The translations under genes were made by a program, and so were the position numbers. 64,000 bases of DNA. Source: Argopecten irradians. Lineage: Eukaryota; Mollusca; Bivalvia; Pectinida; Pectinidae. Shown here in pieces: positions 44,022-55,439 of this stretch. Below the pieces are notes generated by a model. It did not search any database. It had not been told where the DNA came from and saw nothing but the letters and a program-made list of their open reading frames with translations. The DNA is taken from the NCBI RefSeq assembly GCF_041381155.1, contig NC_091144.1:37450071-37514070 (forward strand). The letters are read 5' to 3'. Every line of letters starts with the position of its first letter. Within the stretch, counting starts at the first letter, position 1.

Positions 44022-45727
44022 CTTGTAAATCGTGACTTGTCAACCACACATTGTAGATAAGCCATGTTGCTGATCACGTGTTGGCGAGAATGCCTACCAT
44101 ATCAGTCCTTCTTTGAAGTATTCTAAGAATTTGTCACAACTTTTTATGATTTTTAAAAGGACGGCCAACTCGCAGCACATGTTAGGAGTACAGATGTACT
44201 TCTATTTTAAACAAATCGGATATCGTAAGCATTGAACTTAAAATAAGGTTTTCTGAATAAAACTTATCGCGCTCTTTGAACTTTGACATCAATAGCAAGG
44301 CTGAAGTGCTTTATTTAAAATGTATCATAAGTGTTTTTCATATCGTTTTCATGCCCTGCAAATATATCATAACATAAAACATTCAGGTTAATTATTATAA
44401 TTCAATCTAATACCAATTGCTTCAAAGTTTTTCCAGGGATTTTTTTTCTTGAGAATCAGTACACCGTGGTATTAGCCAAACGGTAATCACAGTGACGTAT
44501 TTTTTACGTTATTGGGTGATAAAGGAATTTTATGTCAATTAACAGCAAGATTAAATTGATTACTTTTTGGATATCGAAAATATTCTTTTCTACCACATGC
44601 CAGTTAAGAAGTATACTTTTATATGTAGTCATATACTAAAAACGTGCAAATCTACACGATGGTGAAAGTGACGCTAATTACACGAATGTTTCGTGGTCGT
44701 GAAAATCCCGCCGCGCGTAATGTTTTCCGTAGAAATGAAGACAGGCTGGTTACACCTAAGGCATTAGATCGTCAAATAATCCCAACGCGTAGTTTAATGA
44801 TGGACAATGCATCATTGACCAATTGGTATGTAGCGCACTTGTAAGTCTAAGACCCACAATAGACTAATGTATATCAATCATTAATTGGTCATCTCATAAA
44901 CATATTTAATCAGACAAATATCATTATTTAACGATTTTATTTGTCATCTTTAATTCTTAAGGATTTTCCTTTCGATTTTCATCCAATATCGATAATTCGA
45001 TAATAGGCCTAGATGAAGTGATTTATTTTCTACATCAATTTGATTACAATTAAAATTCTGTTATTTGTATAATATAGAGGCATTGATATAATCGCGAATA
45101 ATCTGATCCGCCGAAATATTGAGAAATTGTTCAGTCATATAAACCATGAAAGCCAGCTCGCAAAAAATTTAATTTTCTCGTTTTTATCAAAATTGCGAAA
45201 ATTTTGATCCGCGTAAATGACCGGCTTTACGGTAATAGCTCCGTTGTTTTATTATTTATTTATTTATTTATTTATTATTATTTATCTTCGTAATATTTAC
45301 AACTTTAACAATACATTCAAATTACACGTATACTATTAATGGAAACCATGCATAAAGAATTCGCATGATTTCACAGCTTCATAATGAAAACGACTAGTAA
45401 GGCGATTGTAAGAAAAAGGTCAAATGTCAACAATCCTGGCCAGGAGATAATGACCTGTTATGATGACCGATTATTTGACAAGTCCTTCGATCCACCTCAT
45501 TGGGGCCGATTAGATAGTGATCATGGCTATTTATCATCAATATACGTAGTGGGTCTAGATAACTCAATGACCATCCTACATGTAGTTCAGTGTTCGTGAA
45601 ATAGCGTGGTCACGAGTAATAATGCCAAGTCTACTTCGACCGAAAGAGTCAACGAACTCCATTAATGAGCTACATAGCGAGTAAACACACACTATGGACA
45701 CATGGTGATATGAATTTCTCCATTTCT

Positions 45728-45795
45728 CCGACACAATTTCTAAAATATTAATATCCGTCCACCGACACAATTTCTAAAATATTAATATCCGTCCA
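45728..45795. repeat. Exact 34-bp tandem duplication
   Basis: Two adjacent copies of CCGACACAATTTCTAAAATA, TTAATATCCGTCCA. A worn SINE-like piece (45796-45905: TTCGAGTTCGAATCC, CAGGTACTGAC) follows directly. Confidence 0.9.
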
Positions 45796-45905
45796 CCTCT
45801 GAGTTTCGAGTTCGAATCCAACGTAAGACAGGTACTGACTATAGCTTGAAGTTTATTTCCCTCCATCTTCTTAACCTAACAGGTTATAGGACGTAAAGCA
45901 ATAAC
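45796..45905 (+). mobile_element. V-type SINE fragment
   Basis: A box B-like GAGTTCGAATCCAACG, then ACAGGTACTGACTATAGC, CCTCCATCTTCTTAACC and a tail TATAGGACGTAAAGCA. The head is missing. Confidence 0.5.
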
Positions 45906-45982
45906 AACATAGAATTTCACCCTCATATTTCAAGTATGAAGTCACCCTCATATTTCAAGTATGAAGTAGGACCACGGTAAAT

Positions 45983-46199
45983 ATGCTGTAAACTAGCTTA
46001 TTTTCGAGGAGACTTAATTTCGCGTTTTCATGCTTAAAAAAAACAACATTTTTACGGCTATTTAACATTTTTTGATTTATAGGTAAAACGCTCCATGGTA
46101 CATATACTTAGTCTAGTAGTTGAATCTTTTTCGTGACGATTGTTTTTTCGCGAATTCTAATCGACCGCAAAATACGCGGAAATAAGTTGGATTACAGTA
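45983..46199. mobile_element. ACTGTAAACCAACTT-family element
   Basis: ATGCTGTAAACTAGCTTATT is mirrored by AATAAGTTGGATTACAGTA. Inside are TTTCGCG, TCGCGAATTC and CGCGGAAAT. Confidence 0.65.
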
Positions 46200-46530
46200 C
46201 CGAAATTACCGTGCGGAATGTGAATAACTTTTTCAAGACTTACACCAACATTGTCAAGGCTGAAAACGTTTTTCAATGCTCCAAGGACACCGACGCCATA
46301 CGATCTTGGATTTCAATTATTGTATTTTTACTGTAATCTTTCTTGTTTTGTTTTAAAACTGGCGCCAAATTATTTGATATCAAGTGGTAGTTACTTACAC
46401 TCAGTTTCGTGGTGGACAGCGATGAAAGATATTGCTAAACGTACATGGATAGTTGTCTTATGTATTGATCTAAGATTCTATTTGAAAAGTTTTCTGGATT
46501 AGACAATTCCTCGAGCAATACATTTCCATG

Positions 46531-46730
46531 TACTGTAGTATTTATCCTTGGAAACCACAGTCTCGCGCGCGATTTACTTTCGGAATTTCGAGATCCAAGT
46601 AAGTTCGCGAAAGCTTATCACTGCGACTTACCTCAATATGTTGTAAGGGATTTTAATGATTTTCTTTTAATTCGCGACTTTGTTTTGAAAGGGAAAATAT
46701 TTAACCGCGAAAGAAAGTTGGTTTGCAGTA
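46531..46730. mobile_element. ACTGTAAACCAACTT-family element
   Basis: TACTGTAGTATTTATCC on the left and GAAAGTTGGTTTGCAGTA on the right, with CGCGCGCGATTTACTTTCGG, GTTCGCGAAAG and AACCGCGAAAG inside. Confidence 0.6.
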
Positions 46731-47019
46731 CCTTTGGCTTGTGAAGTTGACCGCAGCCTAGTGTTTGCTTATTGCGCTGGTAACCGACAAAGTATAGTAT
46801 CTTGCATCGTATGTTTTTGCGGTGTACGTTTCTCAAGTAATGTGTGCAAACAGAGGTAAATTAAGAATGATATACTGTGAACGCTCATGATGATATGTGT
46901 TTTTTTAGATAGGCGCAGTGCTTCATTTGTACAATTTAACTATATATCATACACTAGACCCACAGCCAAGTTACTAAATTAAAATGTATCATAAACATAT
47001 CTCAAGTTCCTTACCAAGA

Positions 47020-47277
47020 CTCGTATGTAATGTATAGTTGTAAAATTTCGCGATTGTAAAATTTTTGGATTTATTATATAGATTTTTTCCGGGGGGAGGG
47101 GGGGTGGGGTTGGGGGTGTATTTTCGTGATTTAGCTGTGTAACCTTTGAAAGTGTCATTCATACGACATGCTATTGTATATAAAACCATGATTTTGATAA
47201 ATTTCGCGAGGTATCCGTGAATGAATCTGTGATTTTAGCGAAATTGAAAAAACCACAAATATTAGCAACTGTACAGT
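47020..47277. mobile_element. Probable reversed ACTGTAAACCAACTT-family copy
   Basis: Read on the minus strand, blocks (CGCTAAAATCACAG, CCTCGCGAAATTTATCAAAA, GACACTTTCAAA, TCACGAAAATACACCCC, CGCGAAATTTTACAACTATA) follow the order of the element at 51225. Only one end (ACAGTA) is recognisable. Confidence 0.5.
47091..47116 (+). repeat. G-rich tract, G-quadruplex motif
   Basis: Four runs of four or more G separated by one or two bases (G6-A-G7-T-G4-TT-G5). It meets the standard G-quadruplex pattern. It lies inside the reversed CGCG-type repeat. Confidence 0.85.
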
Positions 47278-48969
47278 ATTGTTTCCATGCATTTATACTT
47301 TTATCGATTGTTTTTAAAGTATGATTAGCTAACAATTGGATAAAGATTATTACAACACTAGTACTAAATATAATGTTTAGTTGTTTTGTAAGTTGACGGT
47401 CCCAATGTGTAGTTACCAAAAGAAACATGAAAAATGTTTCATAATACTTTTAAGAAATAATATTTATAAAATGAATGCTGATTTTTGGAGAAAATTGAAG
47501 CGTGGATTTATGCACAGAATCAATTTAAAATCATATCATAAATGCATCATATAGATATAATTTTAGTTACCGCATATACAGTATATATATTGACAACCAG
47601 TTCCGTTATTTAATTGTAATTTATATGCGATTCATAACGGCAAGACGTACATGTTTTATAATCTGATTAACTGGTACATGTATATCGCAGGATTCGCATT
47701 TTGTGGTTTTATTTGGTGACATTGGCCATAATTAACGAAGGTGTATTTGGAGTAATTAACATGACCGGTTTGTCAGATGACAAATTAATGTATGCACTTA
47801 AATTCTACTTTGTCTACACCGATTAAGAATCTGCTCTGGCGAAAAGACGTTTATTTCTGATGACTAACTTTTTCTAAAACAGATTTTAGGAAGTGGAAGT
47901 TGATACCAAAGTTGAATATGACATAAAGATAATATGGTGGTGTGCTTGATTTTGAACTATTGTAAATCAAAGATACCTATCTGACGTAAATTGTGATTTT
48001 ACCTGAATTTTACTGTTTTGGTCAAACAAACGACAAACAAACGGTTTTTCAAATTGGTTGTCTGATAAGTATGAATATTCTCATAATAGGCAAAGTCAAT
48101 CTTAAATAATATTACAATGTCAACGTATTAAATTAAATCGATAAAGTGTAAGATATACACCTTTTCAAATTGGTGTTTTCTTAAAATTCTTTTATAAAAA
48201 ATCTACAAGCAATATAAGTCTAACCTTTTGGCATATTTTCAAAATCCTTTGAGTATTGTTGAAACGAGACTTCAACGAGATTGAATCCTCATCAGAGCAG
48301 ATCCTTAACAACTCATTTCTCATACATTCTAGAAAACACAGGTTATGTTCCCAAAATTAATATCCAAGTGTCATACTTATGACTCGGACATTACAAATGA
48401 AAAGGTCAGAGGTATTCCTAAAGTTTTTCCCCAATCACGTGTACATGTATTAAACCGCGTGCACCTGTCCATGATTCAAATTCGATTCACATATACAATT
48501 TGCATATAATTATGTCATGTTTAATTAATTTACAACACGCAAGTTTGACACCGAAGAAGGTCGAGTATAAAAGAACAATTATAACGTGGACGATTTATTG
48601 CATTTTTGCTTTTTGAATTTGTATGAATATTAATTTATGACGGCATATTCTGATAGTGTCTGGACCTGACACACTCCTTCAATTATGTTGCGGTGTACAT
48701 TATTTGACGAACATCTAAGAACTTCGTTTGCGTTATAAATGAAGAGTACATTATTTGTAATGCTCCTCATGGATCGCACTTTATTATAATTTGTAATCTC
48801 ATTATTACTGTGCATATTAACTGCATAAATTACATATTAAATGACACCGTCCATTTTTGCACAAGTTGATGCAAGTTTTCTTGAAGAAAACCGTCACTAG
48901 TATAACAAATACAGTCAAACCTCTGTGAATCAAACTCTTGTATTTTGCAATTCAATCGTATTAAATTTT

Positions 48970-49455
48970 GCGAGTAGGTCGTAAAAATTGTCCCTGATGG
49001 ATTGAATGTAGGAACTAAATATTTTTCATCTTTTCTTTTGTCAACTTTTCTCTGACAGTGCAACGTATTACCTTTTGTGTGTGTAGGCCGTAAGAATTGT
49101 CCATAAAAGGTTTGGGTGATGGATTGAATGTAGGAACTAAATATTTTTCATCTTTTCTTTTGTCAACGTTTCTCTGACAATGCAACGTATTACCTTTTGT
49201 GTGTAGGCCGTAAGAATTGTCCCTGAAAGGTTTGGATGATAAATTGAATCTAGGAACTAAATATTTTTTATCTTTTCTTAATAACTTTCTTCTTGTCAAC
49301 GTTTCTCTGACAGTGCAACGTATTGCCTTTTGCGGATAGGCCGTAAGAATTGTCCGTAAAAGGTTTGGGTGATGGATTTCATGAAGGAACTAAATATTTA
49401 ATATTTTTCATCTCTTCTTAACAACTTTCTTCTTGTCAACTTTAATATGACAGTG
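48970..49455. repeat. Tandem array, about 118-bp unit, 4-5 copies
   Basis: Each unit has GTAGGCCGTAAGAATTGTCC, GGTTTGGGTGATGGATTGAA, GGAACTAAATATTTTTCATC and CTCTGACAGTGCAACGTATT. One inner unit has an added TAACAACTTTCTTCTTG. A 94-codon minus-strand ORF runs through two units and is a by-product. Confidence 0.9.
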
Positions 49456-51224
49456 CAACTTGCTATCTTGAACATGATGTGAGCGCTTCTACCTCAATGT
49501 CTATATGCAAGTCACACAAAAATGGCTGTTTCTAGACCCATACAGCTCTCAGCATTCTGGGAGTGATTGCTGGTTCGCTCATTATATGCAGTATAATATG
49601 GATGGGATAACATACCCTATCAACCACTTAGATTTACATAGTACTATCCAAGTATCTGCTAGTAGCTTTATGTTATATTGTGTGTGGTTACAGTTACATG
49701 TATCATATTTTAACATATATAGTTCAAAACAAAAAGTTACCAACATTTTGATAATTACAATACTTTGCATGCATAGGGTTTAAAAGGAGCTCAAAATGAC
49801 TTGAAGCAGTACTGCAAAAATTATCATATTTACGTCTGCAGTGTAGTGAAATGAGTACATACGGTCAGATCATGAAGCTAAGTTGTTGTTTACAATATCA
49901 TTTCACATTTTTACAGTGTTATTAATAATTGACTACAGATGGTGTTTCATTTTAAAATACAATTTTGTACATGAAGCATAAAGACAAGTAGTCACTAATG
50001 TTCATAAGGAATCATACATAATAATATGTGCATTTATATGATTTTTGCGGCTTAATTCATGTTTTTAATAGATTACAGAAGAAAAGATAACATTAATATT
50101 TCACTCAGTTATGGTACATATAAAGTTAATGTGAGTATTTGGGACACTTAGATATGGCCTTGTAACAGTTTGATCTTTTCTTTAAATAAGTGTATGTCAG
50201 CCAGATAGCATTACAATAGGCTATTTCATTTCAACGATAACATATACAACAAATTAAACCAGAGTATTTAAAATACTAAGTTGTAATAGGTGAATAGGAG
50301 ACGTTTATATCAAAACTTTCATCACTTGTGATATAACAATTTGGAAATGAAATTTAGGACATCTTGTTTATGGTGTTGTCGATAAGGTGTAAGCGGACAC
50401 AAAACTAGGTCAAAGTTATAAATACAAAAAATTGTAGTTATAAATAGATGGGTCAATCAAAGATAAAAAACATAAGTCACGTTTATAATTTTAATTAGAA
50501 TAGGGAATTTTACATGTAATTTATATGAACTGAACAGTGCAAGGTAGGCAGCAAATTAATCATTAAGAAGAAAAACGCCCTAGAAATAAGGAAAACGTTT
50601 TAGATGATAATCGAAAAATTCCGTGCATTTAGAAAGATAAATGATTACATGGTCCAAATGACATCTTAAGCTAGATTTAACCTGCAATCCGCTTTATGCA
50701 GGGATTCGGTACAAATCCACTCCTCAGTAGTCCGATGGTGTGTTAGGATTATTTTATAATATAAGTATCCCATTTGTGTCGGAGCCCTGCAGTCTGTTAC
50801 ATCATATACACAGAGAAAACTGAATTAGAAAGGTGTCGGTCACACTTTTACAAATGACTTTTTATTTTTGTATACTTCTGGTTGCCATTACCATAAGTGT
50901 CATTTTACGAAAAAAACGCCTGCCATTATATCATCGGTTTGCTGAAACGTCTAGTGCATTCAGCTGCATTAGACAGTGTTTGAAGATAATTTTTAAAAAG
51001 TACAAGTTGTGATAAAAACATGCGATGTGTAAATTGTGTGGTTATTTTAATGCTGTTTGTGTATTCAAATTAACGACCAATATACACACGTGTTTAATTT
51101 GCATGAAAGAGAACAGAAACTAACAGATGTACGGGATATTTTTATGGTATAAAATGTACGAGATCTCTATAAATATATATTTGTATAATACAAAACGACA
51201 AATCGAGGTAGACAAACACTTAAA

Positions 51225-51636
51225 TACTGTAAACCAACTTGTTATCGCGTGCGACTAATTTTCGCGGGATTCGTTGGCGTTAAAATCGCGAAATGATACT
51301 GCCGCCAAAATGTTTCAAATACAGGTAATTTAAAGGATACCTATTTTTCTAATATTCGCGAATCTATCCCAATTCGTGAAATTTGATACCTCACGAAATT
51401 TATCAAAATTACGGCTTCACGTATTATAGTATGTCGTCTAAATGACACTTTCAAATGCTACAATGATAATTCGTGAAAATAAAACCCCGCGAAAATGCTA
51501 CAAACAGTGAATCGCGAAATTTTACACCCACAAAATTCTACAACTATACAATATGCGAGTCTGGATTGCGAAGTTAAATCGCCGCGAAAAAAAGTCGCGA
51601 AATTGCGTCACCGTAAAAAAAAGTTGGTTTTCAGTA
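51225..51636. mobile_element. ACTGTAAACCAACTT-family element, fullest copy (412 bp)
   Basis: The terminal inverted repeats are TACTGTAAACCAACTT and AAGTTGGTTTTCAGTA. The interior is dense in TCGCGAAAT, TTCGCGGG and CCGCGAAAA, giving repeated CpG in an AT-rich setting. It is non-coding and lies about 190 bp below the glycosyltransferase stop, probably in its 3' UTR. Confidence 0.8.
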
Positions 51637-51823
51637 AGCTTGATTTAAAAATTCCGAAATTTCTTTTGTCCGATCATCGGGTAAATATTAGGATATATTA
51701 TCTCCAACTTTCCTTGATAGCTCCGGTCACAATACCTTAGTTCGAGACACATAAAGACTCCAGTACCACAGACTAATATTTGTTCTGCTTTAAGGGACTG
51801 TACTGCGATAGCTACCACGTGCG

Positions 51824-53884
51824 TCATACCGGGGGCATGTCGGGATTTCCATTGAATGCACCGTTAGTACTTCCGGTATATGTACCGGAAGCTCGCAGTG
51901 TGCCTAGTGACTTATACACACCCTGGGTTGCAGCTACACTATATGCTACGTGTGCACTTTTATTGGGTTTGTGAGCAACAGTCTTTTCGTTGGAAGCTGC
52001 AACCGGAAGTGACGTCACCCCGGTATACAATGGCAGCATAAAGAGCGTAATAAGCATAACAAGAATCAACATGGCTCTTTGTAGAAATAATATCACTAGT
52101 ACTCCACAGATTAGAGCAAATGCAGAATACCCCCACAGATGTTTGAAACTGAACCAAAATGGATTAGATTCTCTGAATTCCTCCTCAACCGCTCTTTGTG
52201 GAATCCACTTAACATTAGCAAATAAATTCGCCTGGACGGCTTTCACTATGCGCACGCACCCAATGATTGCTTCTGGTGTGAACTGGATGATGGAGGCGAT
52301 GGTCTCCAGGATGACGTATTTGTAATTGTGCTTGGTACACGTGGCGAACTTTGGAAACACGAGGACAAGGAACATGATGATAATGATGGAAGCATACCTA
52401 TAACGTAGATGGACACTTATGTGGATTATGACGTAAAATAACAACAGTGGTTTCATCAACATTTGTCGCAGCGCCGAGTACGCCACATATGAACTCACAA
52501 AATCTAACTTCGACTCTGTCCGAAGTTTCGTCTTGTTGAATTTTTCCTTTTGAAATTTCTTCTGTATCCAACGCATTGGTTTTCCGATGCCATTTTTCCA
52601 GAAATACATAGCCAGTAAAATTTCTCCTCGATTCCATCGTCTTTCTCGAATATTCCAAGTAACAAAGTTGTAGGACGGCGCCTCGAGTAAGTGAGTAGAA
52701 CCGGCGTACATCGGTTGTAATATGGCTGCCTCAAATGTATCATGACTAAGGACGTCCACGGGCACGCGCTCGATCAAGTTCGTGCGCGTGCCAATTACCT
52801 TATCAATATAAATACGATTTTTTATCATCGCCTTTCCGAAATAAGCAGATTGTCCCAGCAGAGCCATCACCGCATTTGTCATAGGGCTATAAATAGCTTG
52901 TCTCATAGATTCTAAATGCATAAAAATGGTGTCTGTTCGTGAGCAATGAAGTTTAATGGATGGTTGGATTATTCCCCGTTCAGGATTAGCCGCAGCGATT
53001 TCGAGAAGTTCGAAAACCATTCCTCTCGGAACTCCTGTATCACCATCCAATACTAATGTATAATCAAATTTCCTTCCGAAAATATTGCTGACATCCTCCG
53101 ATTGGTGGAAGAGTGGTTCACCATAGCGACGTGCGCTTTTTTGGTAATATTCCACGTCACAGTATGTGTATGCTACGTCATCGCCTTCCGACAATAGCAT
53201 AAGGTCCTGGTATTGGCCGCACTTCCGGAGCACGCGACTCACCCTGTGAATGACCATGAACTCTTTAGCATATCGGTCACAGATTTGGTGAAGGTATTCT
53301 CTGATAAACAGCGCCTTATCGATATCTTCGTAGATCTGCCATACATTGTCGTAATGTAACGGATCTATAGATTCACGATCACTCTTAGCAAAAGCTATGC
53401 CTTCGTTATATAACTGATCATATATAATACTCCGGAATTTATTCACAACCTCAGTTTCGTATTCTTTCAGTTCCTCGGCACCGGTGGCACTGACAAGCAC
53501 AGCGGAAACATTTGGGCTTAGATTTCCAATGTAAGCCTCATACATAGTATCCAAACACTCATCAATGTCGTCCCGGCCCAAGGCGAGTAAATTATAATTT
53601 AGAACAATAGTAAAACGATCACAGCGCGCTTTTTTGTTATGACGGGTCTCGCCTCCGACAATCAGAGTTGCGATCGTCTGTACGGGAAACTCGAAAACCG
53701 ATCCCTGTAGGACGCCTAGAACAACGACAATTATAATCCCATTCACGTACTCTGTCTTCTGCCAGTCAACATTGATTATGTTGAGTACTATCGCGCCAAA
53801 AGCCATAAATATCCATATTGAAAAGTACAAATACACACGTATGTTTCTGTTCATTTTAAAAACCTTGATTTTCTTTATGAGCAT
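51824..53884 (-). CDS. Multi-pass membrane glycosyltransferase, OpgH/NdvB-like
   Basis: A single uninterrupted ORF of 686 residues. Hydrophobic segments lie near 17-38 and 48-68, before a large cytosolic-type domain, and near 478-513, 523-548 and 576-625 after it. The domain shows a GT-A nucleotide-sugar signature: VLDGDT at 278-283 (DxD at 280-282), then ANPERGIIQP at 299-308, GQSAYFGKAMI near 344-354, LSHDTFEAA at 379-387 and RERRWNRGE at 413-421. This order (DAD, NP-GIIQ, SHD-EA, RRW) is that of bacterial OpgH and NdvB glucan glucosyltransferases as I remember them, so a membrane beta-glucan-type synthase is inferred. Substrate and product are unknown. The tail (630-686) is Ala/Gly/Ser/Thr-rich. 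The start could be M1 or M11. A minus-strand splice acceptor at about 54082-54083 suggests a spliced 5' UTR. No GH94 domain as in NdvB is present. Confidence 0.82.
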   Translation of the reverse strand: MLIKKIKVFKMNRNIRVYLYFSIWIFMAFGAIVLNIINVDWQKTEYVNGIIIVVVLGVLQGSVFEFPVQTIATLIVGGETRHNKKARCDRFTIVLNYNLLALGRDDIDECLDTMYEAYIGNLSPNVSAVLVSATGAEELKEYETEVVNKFRSIIYDQLYNEGIAFAKSDRESIDPLHYDNVWQIYEDIDKALFIREYLHQICDRYAKEFMVIHRVSRVLRKCGQYQDLMLLSEGDDVAYTYCDVEYYQKSARRYGEPLFHQSEDVSNIFGRKFDYTLVLDGDTGVPRGMVFELLEIAAANPERGIIQPSIKLHCSRTDTIFMHLESMRQAIYSPMTNAVMALLGQSAYFGKAMIKNRIYIDKVIGTRTNLIERVPVDVLSHDTFEAAILQPMYAGSTHLLEAPSYNFVTWNIRERRWNRGEILLAMYFWKNGIGKPMRWIQKKFQKEKFNKTKLRTESKLDFVSSYVAYSALRQMLMKPLLLFYVIIHISVHLRYRYASIIIIMFLVLVFPKFATCTKHNYKYVILETIASIIQFTPEAIIGCVRIVKAVQANLFANVKWIPQRAVEEEFRESNPFWFSFKHLWGYSAFALICGVLVILFLQRAMLILVMLITLFMLPLYTGVTSLPVAASNEKTVAHKPNKSAHVAYSVAATQGVYKSLGTLRASGTYTGSTNGAFNGNPDMPPV

Positions 53885-54024
53885 ATTTGTAGGATGTGCT
53901 TCTTCATTCTTTTCGAATTGTGCAAGATTTCACACTGAGTCCAAAGTACCATTAAAGCAGCCTCCATGCTTGATGAATCCAGTTGATCGGTTGATGATTC
54001 GAAACGTTTTGGTGACGAAGACAT
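53875..54024 (-). CDS. Possible upstream ORF (49 codons) of the glycosyltransferase mRNA
   Basis: It begins MSSSPKRFESS in the presumed 5' UTR exon (acceptor CTTCAG ending at 54082, exon from 54081). It ends in another frame with TAA just past the glycosyltransferase ATG, overlapping it by about 10 bases. It could damp translation, or may mean the 5' gene model is wrong. Confidence 0.3.
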   Translation of the reverse strand: MSSSPKRFESSTDQLDSSSMEAALMVLWTQCEILHNSKRMKKHILQICS

Positions 54025-54081
54025 ATTCCTGTGCCTTGTTTGGTCGTTTATCAACGCTTTCTGTCTCAACAAGGTGTTTTT

Positions 54082-55430
54082 CTGAAGAAAAAAAAGAAAA
54101 ATGCATAACTATAAGAGGCAATTGTAAAAATTTGGAGAATTTTTGTAAGCTTGCCCTTTGACCTTCACCGGGACAGGGACAGAGGCCATCTATCAAACAA
54201 AAGTGTCTGCAAAATGGAGACAGTTTGACGAAGGCGTGAAAAATGTGTACATGGAATTTTACGCATGACCCGGTTAAACTGTTGCATCACATTACGAGGT
54301 CATACACTTGGCAATTTGTACTATTAAAGCGCGTGTAAACGACTTTGAATTTTCTTTAAAAATAATCAAATTATGAAACATTCAATGATGCTAAATAAAT
54401 GTCAGTAATGTCTCAACATTTTAATATATAGGTTATTTTTTAAATCTATTAAAATGTTAAATTTGTGAGATTCAAACAGAAAGTATATTCATAGAATATA
54501 TATGTATTACTTGTCATATAACAAACTACATCGAAATATGCATCGAACAAAATAAAAAAAATATTCAGTTACATGTAATTAAAGTAACTAGCAGGTACCT
54601 AGTTTGATATTGAATTTGGGATCAAATATGTAACTAAGTAGCTTATATTTTCTACAAACCTCTTCACATCTATTCCCATGTTTTTGTCAACGTTTAATAA
54701 AAAAAAAAGATATGACAAACCATGCACTTTTATTTGAATCGTTACTTTTTATTTCTCCTTTATCGCCAGATAACAATGGGTAATCAAATTGTGATTTACC
54801 AAACGTATATGGTGAATAGTTCTGGAGCCAGCATCTTAATATAAAGTAGACAAGTCTAGGTTTTGTAACAATATAAAAAAATACTGGGCAGAATTTACTA
54901 CGGGGATGCTCTGGAGAGTTCATGTGATGTATGATCGGGACAACGCCGCAACAAATCTTCGCCTCACTGATCACATTGTGCAAGTGCCCTATCGACAGAT
55001 CATCAGTCAGGCGAGTCTAACGCGTGTCCCAACACTTTGTTTGTGGTTTCTATCTACATGTGGTTTTCTGATAAACGACAAGTTCACAAAAAATGTACAC
55101 AAGAATGTAATGTTTGTATCTAAAGATATAAGTCGTATATCAGACACGAATACGAACCACTCCCTAATCAATTTCCGGTCTACAACATTAATTGAACATA
55201 AATAGTAAAACTTTTACATATATTTTTTTTAATCTGCATTTATACTGGTTTTTGTATTTCGGATAATTATGATTAAAACTACTGTTAAAAAGGTAAATCA
55301 ACAAAATGGCGAAATGTATGGATGCCTGTACAAAGTTAGCTAGTAAGTTTTATTTTGTAAGCAGTTTCGATATACACTGTGCTTATCTCAACGTAGAGGT
55401 TATTTCATTATTAACAGTAATAGTTTCGTA
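54082..55430. other. Upstream of the glycosyltransferase, no gene seen
   Basis: AT-rich sequence with short ORFs only. The promoter or first exon of the glycosyltransferase is expected here but was not located. A long pyrimidine tract (minus strand) precedes the acceptor at 54082. Confidence 0.45.
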
Positions 55431-55439
55431 AGTGTTTCG

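Larger units (their letters stand above)
44022..51823. other. Intergenic, no gene recognised
   Basis: Short ORFs at 44644-44844 and 45384-45599 (plus) have no recognisable domain. The stretch carries a TTTA microsatellite (45251-45285), three or four CGCG-type elements, a G-rich tract (47091-47116) and a tandem array (48970-49455). The 3' UTR of the glycosyltransferase probably extends down from 51823; a minus-strand AATAAA at 50861-50866 is one possible end. Confidence 0.5.
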
